Source of the DNA: Phoronis australis
Lineage: Eukaryota > Phoronida > Phoronidae
Reading direction: 5' to 3'
DNA: 64,000 bases
Assembly (NCBI GenBank): GCA_002633005.1
Contig: NMRA01000181.1
Coordinates: 320,959 to 384,958 of the forward strand
Under the pieces are notes generated by a model. That model was not told the origin of the DNA. It did not search any database and worked only from the letters and a program-made list of their open reading frames with translations. Position numbers and translations under genes: made by a program. The first letter of the stretch is position 1, and every line of letters starts with the position of its first letter. This document shows positions 44,011 to 55,224 of the stretch, one piece after another.

Positions 44011-45206
44011 CTCCTATCTGCGTACTAAGAAACCTACTTGTTTATGGTCCACAGCGTTTGCGCGCGAAACTTACTTCTTTTTGTAATGCTTATTACAAGT
44101 TTTATATTTTGTGCAATCGGTTCTTAACAAATTTGTTGTATTTAAAATGCCCAAAAGACCAAATCCGTTTTTCGTGTTGGCAATAATGACGAGATTGCTT
44201 AGGAAATCGTCTTAAGTTAAGGTTTGTCAAAGAGAGAATTATGAGTTTTTGAGTGATTCATTAAGGCTTCGATTTAAATTCACTTGTTACCAGCAGGTTC
44301 TGTTTTTTCATCGTCACTCAGGTTCCATTTTCTTTAAAAAATGAAGTAAATTTTCTTCATTGCACAGTGGAGCAGTGCGCAGCGCCACTGCCGGTCGCCC
44401 GGGATATCGCGGGAGAGCCTATACTTAGCCACAGTTCCGTTACGAATAAGCCCTGTTCCGAATTTGACACTTGAAATTGGATCTGAGCTCCCCCCTACCC
44501 CCAAACACTAAAACTGCACACATTTAAAGGTTGTTTCATCCGTATAATTTTAATTACCGGGGTTAATTAATAAACTCAACATTTCCCTACGCTCTTGCTG
44601 TTTTATTTTTTGCGGCAGCCAAAGAGGGTGGGGGTGGGCCTCCTGGCCCCCCTAAATCCGCCTATGTCAATTGTTGTTAACGTGATTCATCTTAATAAAG
44701 TGATACCTAATTATTTATTGTCGCTTTTAATAATAGACTACGAGTTGAGAGCACCATCGTTCGCCAGTTTTTCTCCTAACGAGACGGAACACATTTCCGG
44801 ACTAACAGTACAGGTCTTCGTTCTTAAATAACTTGAGTCTGCTGTTACGCGATCATCTGATATTCAAGTTTTTACGCCCAGTCGGTGCTGCTTAATTATG
44901 ATCTTGAATATTTGGAAATTGTCTAAACCCCTGTATACACACCACACTTTTTCGTATACGACTTTTCGTATGCTAAAAAACGTGTGTGTAAGCAGATGTT
45001 CCAACAAAAATTTTTGCTGGTGGTGTGACCCATACCCAGATGTGCACAAATATGGTTTCACGAAACTTATGAGCCTAGTTCATGTGACAAAATCGAGAAG
45101 GGTTTTTAATTATCTTAAGAAAAACTCCAGAGACATGTTAAGTGCCAGAAACTTACCAGGGTGCATGGAAATTTCACTATTTGGCTACAAAAACAAAAAA
45201 AATGTC
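44011..45206. other. No gene seen; part of composite insertion
   Basis: No coding sequence was assigned. A C-rich short repeat with ATCCGCC lies near 44,620-44,665. Confidence 0.4.
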
Positions 45207-45901
45207 TTACACGAGAGGGGAAACCCCCCTCCCGAACTCCCCACGCTCGGCGCCACGAGCCTAGGATTCGACCTTGGCGGGAATACTAAACCCCCCCTTG
45301 GTGAAAACGTAGATCCGCCACTGCCGCGGATTCCCCATGCAAATAGAATTACAGCCAAAGTTATTTAAATACGAAGTCTCTAGAGCTGTGTAGCTTGAGC
45401 CTACAGCGAAAATCCTCGTAAAGGGTTTTTTGTAGTAAAAAGTAGGGTGGAGGTAAGCAAATGTCGGACAATGGATGTCAATTTCAACGATGATTTACGA
45501 GATATGGTATCAGAAAGTTCTCTAGTCAATTTTGAATATTCTTAAAGTTATTCGCTAATTAAGTTCACTTCCCATCACAAAGACCATTTACTAAAGGAAA
45601 TTCATGAAATGTATTTCAAATTTGATAATTATTATCAAATAGGGTGGAAAAATTAGTAGATATGCGGTAGTTTACTATATATTGAAGTTGGACTTCTTAA
45701 AGTTTCAATTGGCTTTTGTTGCAAAAAGGTTGCAAGTAACATTTTATCTTTTAAATGACAAATTTGATATACATGTATGAGTGGTAGGAGATGTTTTCTT
45801 CTGGAAACATTTTCAGAGTGCCACGTGAATCTTTGGATCTTTCATTTCGATAGCTGTTAAAATTAGTCGATTGGTATTATCTGTTATGTTTTTCTTCACA
45901 G

Positions 45902-45931
45902 CTACGACACTAGCTAAGTCAACAAGAGCAG
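45902..45931 (+). CDS. Micro-exon B1 (30 nt)
   Basis: Acceptor CTTCACAG, donor GTGACT (weaker than the GTGAGT of the others). Phase 1 at both ends. Encodes TTLAKSTRA or ATLAKSTRA depending on the base before the splice. Its counterpart is B2 at 48,457; all four differences between them change the amino acid. Confidence 0.45.
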
Positions 45932-46977
45932 GTGACTAGCATTTAGTTCTTTTTGTTGCTTCTCTTCTGTTTGTGGTAGGAAACTTGTATTTGCGAAGCA
46001 GTTGCTTTGTTGCCACTGTCAGAAGTTCAAACGTACCTCGATGCGCGATTTAATGTGTTGAAAGTCGGGCATTTTGTTAGAATTACTGTAATGTAATCGT
46101 CACAACTATTTATGAAGTATCATTCAAACGACAAGTTCGGTTTTATTGTCAAAGACACCCATTTTGGGGGATTAGTTTGAATAGAACAGGCTTTTTGAAG
46201 TTAAAGCACAGCGGTAAAATATCAACGCCAGTTGTGTTTCAATTTTTGATCTTGGAAACACGGATTCCACACAAAGGAGGCCAATCAACGTAATCTAATA
46301 TCGAAACATCTGAAAGTGTCTTCTTATGATATTTTCTTTCTTTTGGACGGTCCAAATGGCTCGTTTCAATATATTATGAATGAACTTAGGTACTACTAGT
46401 GCGTAACTTGAACCGACAACGGAAATCGTTTCTTCAGAGTAAAAGATGAACGTTAGACTGGAGGTTACCCAATTTAGTATACTGGAGGTCAATTTCAAAA
46501 ATAAGTCGCCACATACAATATCAGAAAGCTCTCAAGCCACTATTGATGAAATGAGTGATTTAATGAATAATAGTGTGTGAAAGAAACTCTAGATCACTAG
46601 CTAGAATAACGATTTTAAAAATACTGAATTACCCTAAAGTTATTGGCTAATTATGTTCAACTCCCCTCAAAGTGACCATTTACTAAACGAAATTATGAAA
46701 CGTGTTTGAAATTTGATAATCATTATAAACTTAGTGGAAAGAATTAGTAGATTTATGGTAGTTCAAGATATATTGAGGCTGGACTTCTGAAGATTTCAAC
46801 TGTCTTTTACTGCACTAAGGTTGCAAGTAACATATTTTCTTTTAAATGACGGACTTAATGGATGAGTTATGGGACAGGTTCTCAAAGTGCCACGTCAATC
46901 ATTGAATCTTTCATTTCTATAGCTGCTAAAATTAGTCAGTTGTTGTTATCTGTTATCTGTTATCTATTCGTTCATAG

Positions 46978-47007
46978 CTGCAGTAACTGTTAACTCAGCA
47001 ACAGCGG
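46978..47007 (+). CDS. Micro-exon C1 (30 nt)
   Basis: Acceptor GTTCATAG, donor GTGAGT. Phase 1 at both ends. Encodes AVTVNSATA after the split codon. Its twin is C2 at 49,747. Confidence 0.5.
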
Positions 47008-47379
47008 GTGAGTAGCTGAATATTCTTGAAGTTATTCGCTAATTAAATTCACTTCCCATCACGAAGACCATTTACTAAAGAAAATTGATGGAATGTATTT
47101 TAACTTTGATAATCATTATCAAATAGAGTGGAAAAAAATAGTAGATATGCAGTAGTTTACTATATATTGAAACTGGACTTCTCAAGTTTCAACTGTCCTT
47201 TATTGCAATAAGGTTGCAAGTAACATACTTTCTTTTAAATAGCGAACGTGCTGGATGAGTGATTAGAAATATTTTCTTTCGGAAACATTTTCAAAGTGTC
47301 ACGTGAATCTTTGGATCTTTCATTTCGAAAGCCGTAAAAATTATTCGATTGGTGTTAACTGATATCCTTTCGTTCACAG

Positions 47380-47409
47380 CTACAACAACTGTTATTTCAA
47401 CGAAACCGA
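47380..47409 (+). CDS. Micro-exon A2 (30 nt)
   Basis: Acceptor GTTCACAG, donor GTGAGT. Phase 1 at both ends. Encodes TTTVISTKP. It differs from A1 by one silent and one Ala-to-Pro change. Confidence 0.5.
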
Positions 47410-48456
47410 GTGAGTAGTTTTAACTTCTTGATGTTGCTTCTTCTATATTTCTGATACGAGTTTTGTATTTGGGTTGCAACAGTCTGCAGTTAAACGTACC
47501 ACGGTGCACGATTTGCTTGCTCTGACCATCTAGAATTCTTGACATTTTGTAGCCATTACTATAATGTAATTGTCCCAACTGTGTATGAAGTGTCTTTTAA
47601 GCGAAAAGTTCTGTTTTATGGTCAAAAGAACGCATTTGGGGAAATATTTTGTGAGGGCTGGCGTTAGTAAGATAGGGCATATCTCTAAAATATCAGTAGC
47701 TGTTGTACTTCTATGATTGTACTTGGAAACGCGGATTCCTCATGCACATAGGATTACAGCCAAAGATATCTAAATACGAAGTCTCTAAAGCTGTTTGTGT
47801 ATGTTTTTTCTCTTTTGGACAATCTAATGGCTTTTTTCAGTGTGTTGCGAATGAACTAAGGTAGTGTGCCAAGTGTAGCTTGAGCCCACAGCGAAAATCC
47901 TCGTAAAAGGTTCTTTTTCACAGCAAACAATAGGATGGAGGTTAGCAAATTTCGGACAACGGATTTCAGTTTCAACCATAATTTACGAGATATGGAATCA
48001 GAAAGCTCTCAAGTCAATGTTGATGAAATGGGCGATTTAATGAAAAAATATTGTGAATGAAGCTTTAGATCACTAATAAAGGTAACGTTTTTTAGAAATT
48101 CTAAATTTTTGTAAAATTATCCGCTAATTAATTTTTTTCCATCCCAAAAACCATTTACTAAAATATATTAATTGATGCAATTTATTTTAAATTTGATAAT
48201 CTTTATAAAATCTAATGAAATGAATTAGTAGACATAATGTAGTTCAAGATATTGCTTCTGGGTTTGCAATGTTTCAAATGCATTTTGCTGCAATAAGGTT
48301 GCTTGAAACATGTTCTTTTAAATGACGAGCGTGCTGGCTTATTGACAGGTTATGTTGTTTTGAAACGTTTTCAAACTATCACGCAAATCTTTGGATCTTT
48401 CATTTCGATAGCTAAAATTATTCAATTGGTGTTAATTGTTATATTTTGGTTCACAG

Positions 48457-48486
48457 CTACGGCACCAGCTCAGTCAACAAAAGCAG
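48457..48486 (+). CDS. Micro-exon B2 (30 nt)
   Basis: Acceptor GTTCACAG, donor GTGAGT. Phase 1 at both ends. Encodes TAPAQSTKA after the split codon. Same place in its unit as B1. Confidence 0.5.
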
Positions 48487-49746
48487 GTGAGTAGTGTTAA
48501 AATATGAATGGCTGTTGTGCTTCTATGATTGTATTTGGAAACGCGGGTTCCTCATGCACATAGAATTACAGCCAAAGTTATTTAAATACGAAAACTCTAG
48601 AGCTGTGTAGCTTGAGCCGACAGCAAAAATCCTCGTATAGGGTTTTTTTTGTAGTAAAAAGTAGGGTGGAGGTAAGCAAATGTCGGGCACTGGATGTTAA
48701 TTTCAACCATAATTTACGAGATATGGTGTCAGAAAGCTCTCAAGTCAATTTTGAGGAAATGGGAGAGAAAACAATTTACAAATTTTGAATATTACTAAAG
48801 TTACTATTCGCTAATTGTGTTGAAAGTCTGGCATTTTGTTAGAATTACTGTAATGTAATCGTCACAAATATTTATGAAGTATCATTCAAACGACAAGTTC
48901 GGTTTTATTGTCAAAGACACCAATTTTGGGGGATTAGTTTGAATAGATCAGGCTTTTTGAAGTTAAAGCACAGCGGTAAAATATCAACGCCATTTGTGTT
49001 TCTATTGTTGATCTTGGGAGCACGGATTCCACACAAAGGAAACCACTCAACGTAATCTAATATCGAAACATCTGAAATTGTCTGCTTATGAAATTTTCTT
49101 TCTTTTGGACGGTCCAAATGGCTCATTTCAATATATTATGAATGAACTTAGGTACTAATAGTACGTAACTTGAGCCGACAACGAAAATCGTTTTTTCAGA
49201 GTAAAAGGTGAATGTTAGACTGGAGGTTACCCAATTTTGTGTACTGGTGGTCAATTTCAAAAGTAAGCCGCCACATATAATATCAGAAAGCTCTCAAGCC
49301 AATATAGATGAAATGGGTAATTCAATGAATAATAGTGTGAAAGAAATTATAGATCACTAGCTAGAATATAACGATTTTGAAAATACTGAATTACCATAAA
49401 GTTATTGGCTAATTATGTTCAACTCCCCTCAAAGTGACCATCTACTAAAAGAAATTATGAAACGTGTTTGGAATTTGATAATGATTATAAACTTAGTGGA
49501 AAGAATTAGAACATTTATGGTAGTTTAAGATATATTGAGTCTCGACTTCTCAAATTTTCAACTGTCTTTTACTGCACTAAGGTTGCAAGTAACATATTTT
49601 CTTTTAAATGACGGACTTAATGAATGAGTTATGGGACAGGTTCTCATCCTGAAACATTTTCAAAGTGTCAGAAATCTTTGAATCTTTCATTTCTATAGCT
49701 GCTAAAATTAGTCAGTTGTTGTTAACTGTTATCTATTCGTTCACAG

Positions 49747-49776
49747 CTGTGGTGACTGTTAACTCAGCAACAGCGG
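49747..49776 (+). CDS. Micro-exon C2 (30 nt)
   Basis: Acceptor GTTCACAG, donor GTGAGT. Phase 1 at both ends. Encodes VVTVNSATA after the split codon. It is the last micro-exon with intact splice signals in the array. Confidence 0.5.
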
Positions 49777-50780
49777 GTGAGTAGCTTGTAGCTCTTTTTC
49801 TTGCTTCTTTTCTTTTTGGGTTATTAGGAGTTTTGCATCAGCGTGGTGGCCCATGCTTTGCTACTGTCAGCAGTTAAACGTACCTCGATGCACGATTTGC
49901 TCGTGTTGACAGTCCAGAATTCTGGGTATTTTGTTGGAATTAATGTAATGTAATCGTCACAAATGTTTTGGAAGTATCATTCAAACGACACATTCAATTA
50001 TATTGTCAAAGACACCCATTTTTGGGGGATTAGTTTGAATGGAATTTGTTTTTTGAAGTTATTGCGTTAAAGCACAGTAGTAAAACATCGACACCAGTTG
50101 TGTCTCCGTGCCTGAATTTGGATACGCGGATTCCACACAAAGGATTCCAGTCAACGGTATCTAAAATTGAAACCTCTGATGGTGTTTCTCATAACATTTT
50201 CTTTCTTTTTGACAGTCCCAATGGCTCGTTTCAATCTATTATTGCGTAGCGAACCTAGGTACTATGCAAAGCGTACCCTGACCTGACAGCAAAAATACTC
50301 ACAAGGGCGTTGTTTCACGGTAAAAAGGATTGTTTGACAGGAGGCTCACAAATTTAGAATACCGGAGGTCACTTTCGACGATTGTTTACAACATCTGACA
50401 ACAGAAAGTTCTCAAGCCAATGTTTCGGAAATGTGCAACTTATTGGCCAAAATTGTGCAAAAGAACCTTTAAGCATTTTGCATGCTCTGAATTTCCTTAA
50501 AGTCATTCGCTAATTAAATTCACTTCCCACCACAAAGACCATTTACTAAAGGAAATTAATGAAATGTGTTTCAAATTTGATTATCATAATAAAATAGAAT
50601 GGACGATAGTTTAAGATACATTGAGGATGGACTTCTCAAAGTTTCAAATGTCTTTTGCTGCAATAATGTTGCAAGTAACATATGTTCTTATAAATTACGT
50701 ACTTGCTGACTTTGAGAAAGGAAATGATTTCTTTCGGAAACATTTTACAAGTGTTACGTGAAAATTTATCTCTTTCATTT

Positions 50781-53044
50781 AAGTAGCTGATACATACTTT
50801 TGCCGCCGGTAACGGAGACTGTTCAAAGTTACTGTCATCGGCCATTCTTTGCTTGCTTCTCGCACTGACGCGATATTTCTCAAAAAGGATAATTCTCGTA
50901 TTTTCAAGTGACGTAATTGCGTTTGAATATCCATGCGTTAAGACTTGTTTAATTGGGTTGAGGAAGCATTGCTACGTCTCTGGATTGTTCAATGAGTCCA
51001 GAAAACAAATTTCCTTTCTAGCAAGGATTTAAAACGTACATGTCAAGGAATTGAGAATTTTAGCTCGATAATCGCTGCTTGAGCATGCTCGATGTACCGC
51101 AGAATGCACAAGGCCACCAGCCTATTTTTATCCAGTGCCTGAAATCCAACTTTAATTGGATCTCGCAATTTAACTTTAAAGTGGGATTTGCACGCTAATT
51201 CTGCATGCAATTTTCGATAATAGTGCAATTTTTAAAGTGGAGGCTTCAAAATACACACCCGTTCATCAGGCACGCAAATTAAAGGAACTTTGCTAGTAGG
51301 AAACGTCGACCTTTTGTACTTGGTTGCAGCCTTTGGACGATACGATATGTTTTTTCAAGTGTTTGATGACGTATCTGCCACTAACTTGATTGACGTGAGT
51401 TAGACCCACCAAAAACGATAGAAATGGACAGTCACATCACATTTTTGAAAAAATGTTGCAGGTCTTGGACTTGATCGATTGAGATGAACACGAGAACAGT
51501 TTATGACTCGAACTTTTTACGAAGTTATATCTTTCTAGGATTAACAGGTGTGCTATGACAGCAATTGCACCCACTGTATGCTCCCGGTGAGTTGAGAAGG
51601 ATTAGGAATGTCCGGGTCCATGGCCAAGCAGTAATTTCGAAGTACTTTGCAAATTACAGCGCTACGTAATTCTGCCCTGATTATTATTATTTTTTATTTT
51701 GGCTTTTAATTGAGGCTCGGTATGCGAAAACTGGTCAAGTATATCTTTTAAACAAAGCCTGATGAAAGTACCATCTCGCAACGACTACCACAGATTTTCT
51801 CAATTTCGCCTGGGAGTGAATTTCCAAAAATATCACAAAATTTACGATTTTTGAAATACGCGCGTAAGAAAAATACTGTAATCATCACAGAGTTTCTAAT
51901 TTCCCTCCCACGTACACGTATGATGTTAATAAGGCAGTCATTCGACAATCAGCCGACTGACAAGTTGGACACTAAAGGCCTAATACGGTTTCAAAATGAC
52001 TATTTTTATATACAAAATATACATGTATGTCTTGATGAAAAACATCAGCATACGTTGTCATAGTATACCCCAGTTGTAAATTAAGTAGCCCATCACGAAC
52101 CCCATTTAGCGCCAGAAAACCTTAGACGGCACTCACACCAATCGAAGTCAAAGACAGCACAGACACAACGAATTTGGCTTTCACTGGGTCCATCATATTG
52201 GTCTGGCCGTTTAATGTAGTGTAAAATGACGGAAAAACATTAATTGATCATTCCATGTCAATTAATATTCAAATTGATCAAAATCATTACCTTGAGAATT
52301 TTTTATTCAATTAATTAGCACACGTTCTTATATGGGCCCATATGGAAATCCTCGGGAGGAGGACTGGGGTCCTCTAAACAGTAGTAACAACAAAACGCTT
52401 CGTTCGCATTGTTAACAAGCAATTTCACAATGTTTATTATAAAGTTTGCTTGATGGAAAAATTTTGAAGTTAGGAGGTTTGCGTTCATGTCTTTTTGAAT
52501 CTAAAGGTGTGAACGCTGTGCGATTCTGATACCGGCTGCTGCCGAGTTTGTGTTCCGTATTGGAATCGCCGACAACAAGCCTTTTAATTTGGTGAAAAAT
52601 ACGTGGAAAAGTTACATCACATTTATTAACTTAATCTTTTCGTACAAACAAATGGTATTCAAATTCATCGAGAATTTCATATTAGAAAGCTAATTTTCAA
52701 ACATTTCTTCTTGAAATTCTGCAACCCGTAGTCACCGCCATTTTGAATATAGACTCGGTCAACCTTGCACAAAGGTTGAAAATTTAATAGCAAAACAACA
52801 TTGTGAGTATCCGTAATATATTAAAACTACGAAAAAAGTCTCAATTGCATGAAAACATACTGAGTTATAATTAGGATTTGTATTCAACCACAAACTATAT
52901 TCCGATATGGGCCACACGTTTCAGAATTCCGGAATCGGCCCAAATCAAACTACCGGTATTCTGATTTGTGCCGGATTCCCGATACGGGCCGGAACAGTAA
53001 CACGAAACGTCAAAGTGCGTACTGCAGGTCGTGTAGCCAGCCAG
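50781..53044. other. No gene seen
   Basis: About 2.3 kb of AT-rich sequence with no recognisable coding sequence, RNA gene or element border. Confidence 0.4.
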
Positions 53045-53145
53045 TTCACTGTTTGAAGACTATCGTCAAAATACAGCTAGGTACCACTTAGCCAGCTAGC
53101 TGGGTGAAAACTATCGTCAAAATACAGCTAGGCACCACTGTGTGT
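53045..53145 (+). repeat. Two-copy short direct repeat
   Basis: CTATCGTCAAAATACAGCTA followed by GGTACCACT or GGCACCACT occurs twice, about 51 bp apart (53,060 and 53,111). It may be a footprint of local duplication. Confidence 0.7.
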
Positions 53146-53394
53146 TCAGCGGCGACAGATCTCGAAATTGCAAACAGCCAGGGTAGTTCTCCTTGTAACC
53201 TCGCCGTGAAACTTGTATCAACATGTAGACTTGACGGGCTGCATGCAAAATCTGGAAGTCAACCGACACTGACCTTGCCGTTAGGCTACAACTGTTTAAG
53301 TGAAAAACCGGATGCAACAAAAGTACTTTCCATGCGTAATTCTCCACCTTTTGTAAAAATGAAATATGAGTATGTCGTTGTTTTGTATATATAT

Positions 53395-53585
53395 ATATGT
53401 AAATAAAACAAAAAAATGGATCAACTGAAATGTTGGGATATAATGACATCCTTCGTCAACAGAAACAGAAATACAGTAAAATCAAACACCATATGACAAT
53501 TGACATTTAAGAAGTGGCGTAATGAATATTATATCCGAAAGTTTGATTTGATCCATTCTTGTTGTTTTATTTACATTTATATATT
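53395..53585. repeat. Penelope-type tail fragments, inverted and direct
   Basis: About 53,400-53,510 is the inverse of the Penelope element's 3' tail (56,586-56,695), sharing ATGTCAATTGTCAT and TTCAGTTGATCCATT in inverse. About 53,545-53,580 (TTTGATCCATTCTTGTTG) matches the same tail in direct orientation. Such mixed-orientation ends are common in Penelope-like elements. Confidence 0.65.
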
Positions 53586-53639
53586 CTACATTTCGTGAAA
53601 CAATAGTATCCTTGAGAGGATCTGGATCGCCTTATTTAG

Positions 53640-54745
53640 TTTCAGATTTATTTTCCTCGTTGTTTTGAAAACAATACGCTAGTGCCACACGCACGCGCCA
53701 TTTCCTAAAATTTTGCGACATCTCTCGCGAGATGATTACAGCTTTGCAGCATCAGAACATTTTGTTGTGAATTCGGTTTACTGGTATCAAAATTTTAAAA
53801 ACTTATAACTAAGTGAAACCAATTCCGATAATTTGTAGTCACGTGAACGTAACCTCGTGAAAGAACAACAGTTTTTTGAAGAAGCGGCGAAAAAGGAAAC
53901 TGACCAATAGGTGACGCAATATTTCATGGCGCCGAAAGTTGACGCAGATGATCGCTGCACAACTTTAGCAAAAGAATAATGGTAGAACGCCAATTTTTCC
54001 AGAACCGTTAAAACTTAGTTTACTCAAGGAAGAGTGAAGTTTTGAATTACACTTATTTTGTGTCAGATTTGATCTGGTCAGTTTTTTACACGCATCGACG
54101 TAAAGCTTTATATTTAGTATACAGCTTTGAGCCATGGCTACATGTAGGTGGTGTGTTAATCTCCGTTAGACCATGGTTAGACCAGGAAATTTCATACAGC
54201 CCGGGTATGAGTTCTGCTTGTCAACTTGTCCTAAAACTAATATCGTAAAGCCAACGACCAACGGAGTTGCAAACAAAATCTGGGAATCAGTTCCGACACT
54301 CATCTTGCCCGTTGCAGCCGTTTAAGTGAAAAACAAACAAGTAAACGTCATTTTGTAGCAAAATTATGCGCCTTTTGAAGAAAAGTTTGTCGTCGTTTTG
54401 AAAACAGTACGCACGCGCGATTTCCTAAACTTTTGCAACATCTCTTGGGAGATGATGACAGATCCGCAGCAACAAAGTTTGTTCTAAAATTCGGTTTACT
54501 GGTCTTAAAAAACTAAAAACTTGTAAGGAAATGAAACCAGTTGTGATAATTTGTTGTGACATGTACGCACCCTTGTGGCAGCGACGAACATTTGATAGAA
54601 AAATAATGTGGAAAAAACAAACCGGTCAAGGTTAGGTGACGTAATCGCCGAAAGACCACCCAAATAAGTGCACTGCAATCTCAGCAGTAGATGGACGGTA
54701 GAACGCGAATTTTCCAACACCGGTAAATAATTTAGTTTACTCAAA
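53640..54745 (+). repeat. Diverged direct repeat pair
   Basis: About 53,640-54,000 matches about 54,390-54,745 (shared GTTTTGAAAACA, GCGATTTCCTAAA-type and ATTCGGTTTACTGGT stretches). The flank near 53,255-53,320 matches about 54,285-54,330. The period is roughly 0.75-1.0 kb. No coding sequence was recognised. Confidence 0.6.
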
Positions 54746-55221
54746 GAAGATGTCGTTGGTCATTTTTACCCACATCGGTGCAAAGCTTTAGATTTTGTAT
54801 CCACTTTTGTACCAAGTCTAGATTAGATCTTGCTGATCGGGAATTTTGTCGCCAGTCCTTGTCGTAGATACAAGTCTATTCCATGCACGGCACATGACGG
54901 GATCGGGGGGGAAGTTGCTCAAATGTATGTCAAGGCCGCTTGCACCCGTACGCAACGTGGCACTTTAGCCCAGAGATGGATAACTGACCTGCGTCCAACA
55001 AATGACACTCAGCTGTTACACATTGAGGCTTGGGGGAAATTTCGTTGGCACGATGATGTCATATTTGCCACTTTACGCTGATTGGTTGAGAATTTCTCGG
55101 GGGCGCTTGAAGAGGGTACGAATTATGGACATTGTAATTTACGTTGCAATTAATTACTCTTTGGGGTATACAAGAAACGAAAATAATAGTTTATCAATAA
55201 ATGCTAAGACTTGTATTTCTG
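54746..55221. other. No gene seen
   Basis: Sequence before the Penelope-like element. No coding features were recognised. Confidence 0.35.
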
Positions 55222-55224
55222 GTA

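Larger units (their letters stand above)
40563..45330. mobile_element. 4.77-kb composite insertion in the micro-exon array
   Basis: The left end GCAGTGGCGGATCTACG is mirrored by the right end CGTAGATCCGCCACTGC. Array sequence is continuous across the junction: the left flank ends TTTGGAACCG and the right flank starts CGCGGATTCC, against GGAAACGCGGATTCC in the untouched unit near 47,728. A 2-bp CG target duplication is possible. Inside are an assembly gap, a tandem repeat (41.64-41.95 kb), a SINE-like piece and a nested THAP/P2RX7_C element. No transposase was recognised. Confidence 0.65.
38525..50780 (+). repeat. Tandem array of about eight intronic units around micro-exons
   Basis: The marker ACCATTTACTAAA recurs at about 38,658, 39,935 (variant), 45,588, 46,674, 47,067, 48,150, 49,437 and 50,540, in units of about 0.4-1.3 kb. 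In six units a 30-nt micro-exon with splice signals lies about 300 bp after the marker. In the first unit it was lost where a family A stub landed (39,270). In the last unit the region is decayed. Exon types run A-B-C, A-B-C, so a three-unit block was itself duplicated. A 4.77-kb insertion (40,563-45,330) splits the array. Confidence 0.75.

Noticed and set aside
38525-50780. CRISPR-like array
   Set aside because: Units are 0.4-1.3 kb with diverged copies and splice signals; there are no short direct repeats with spacers, and the genome is eukaryotic.
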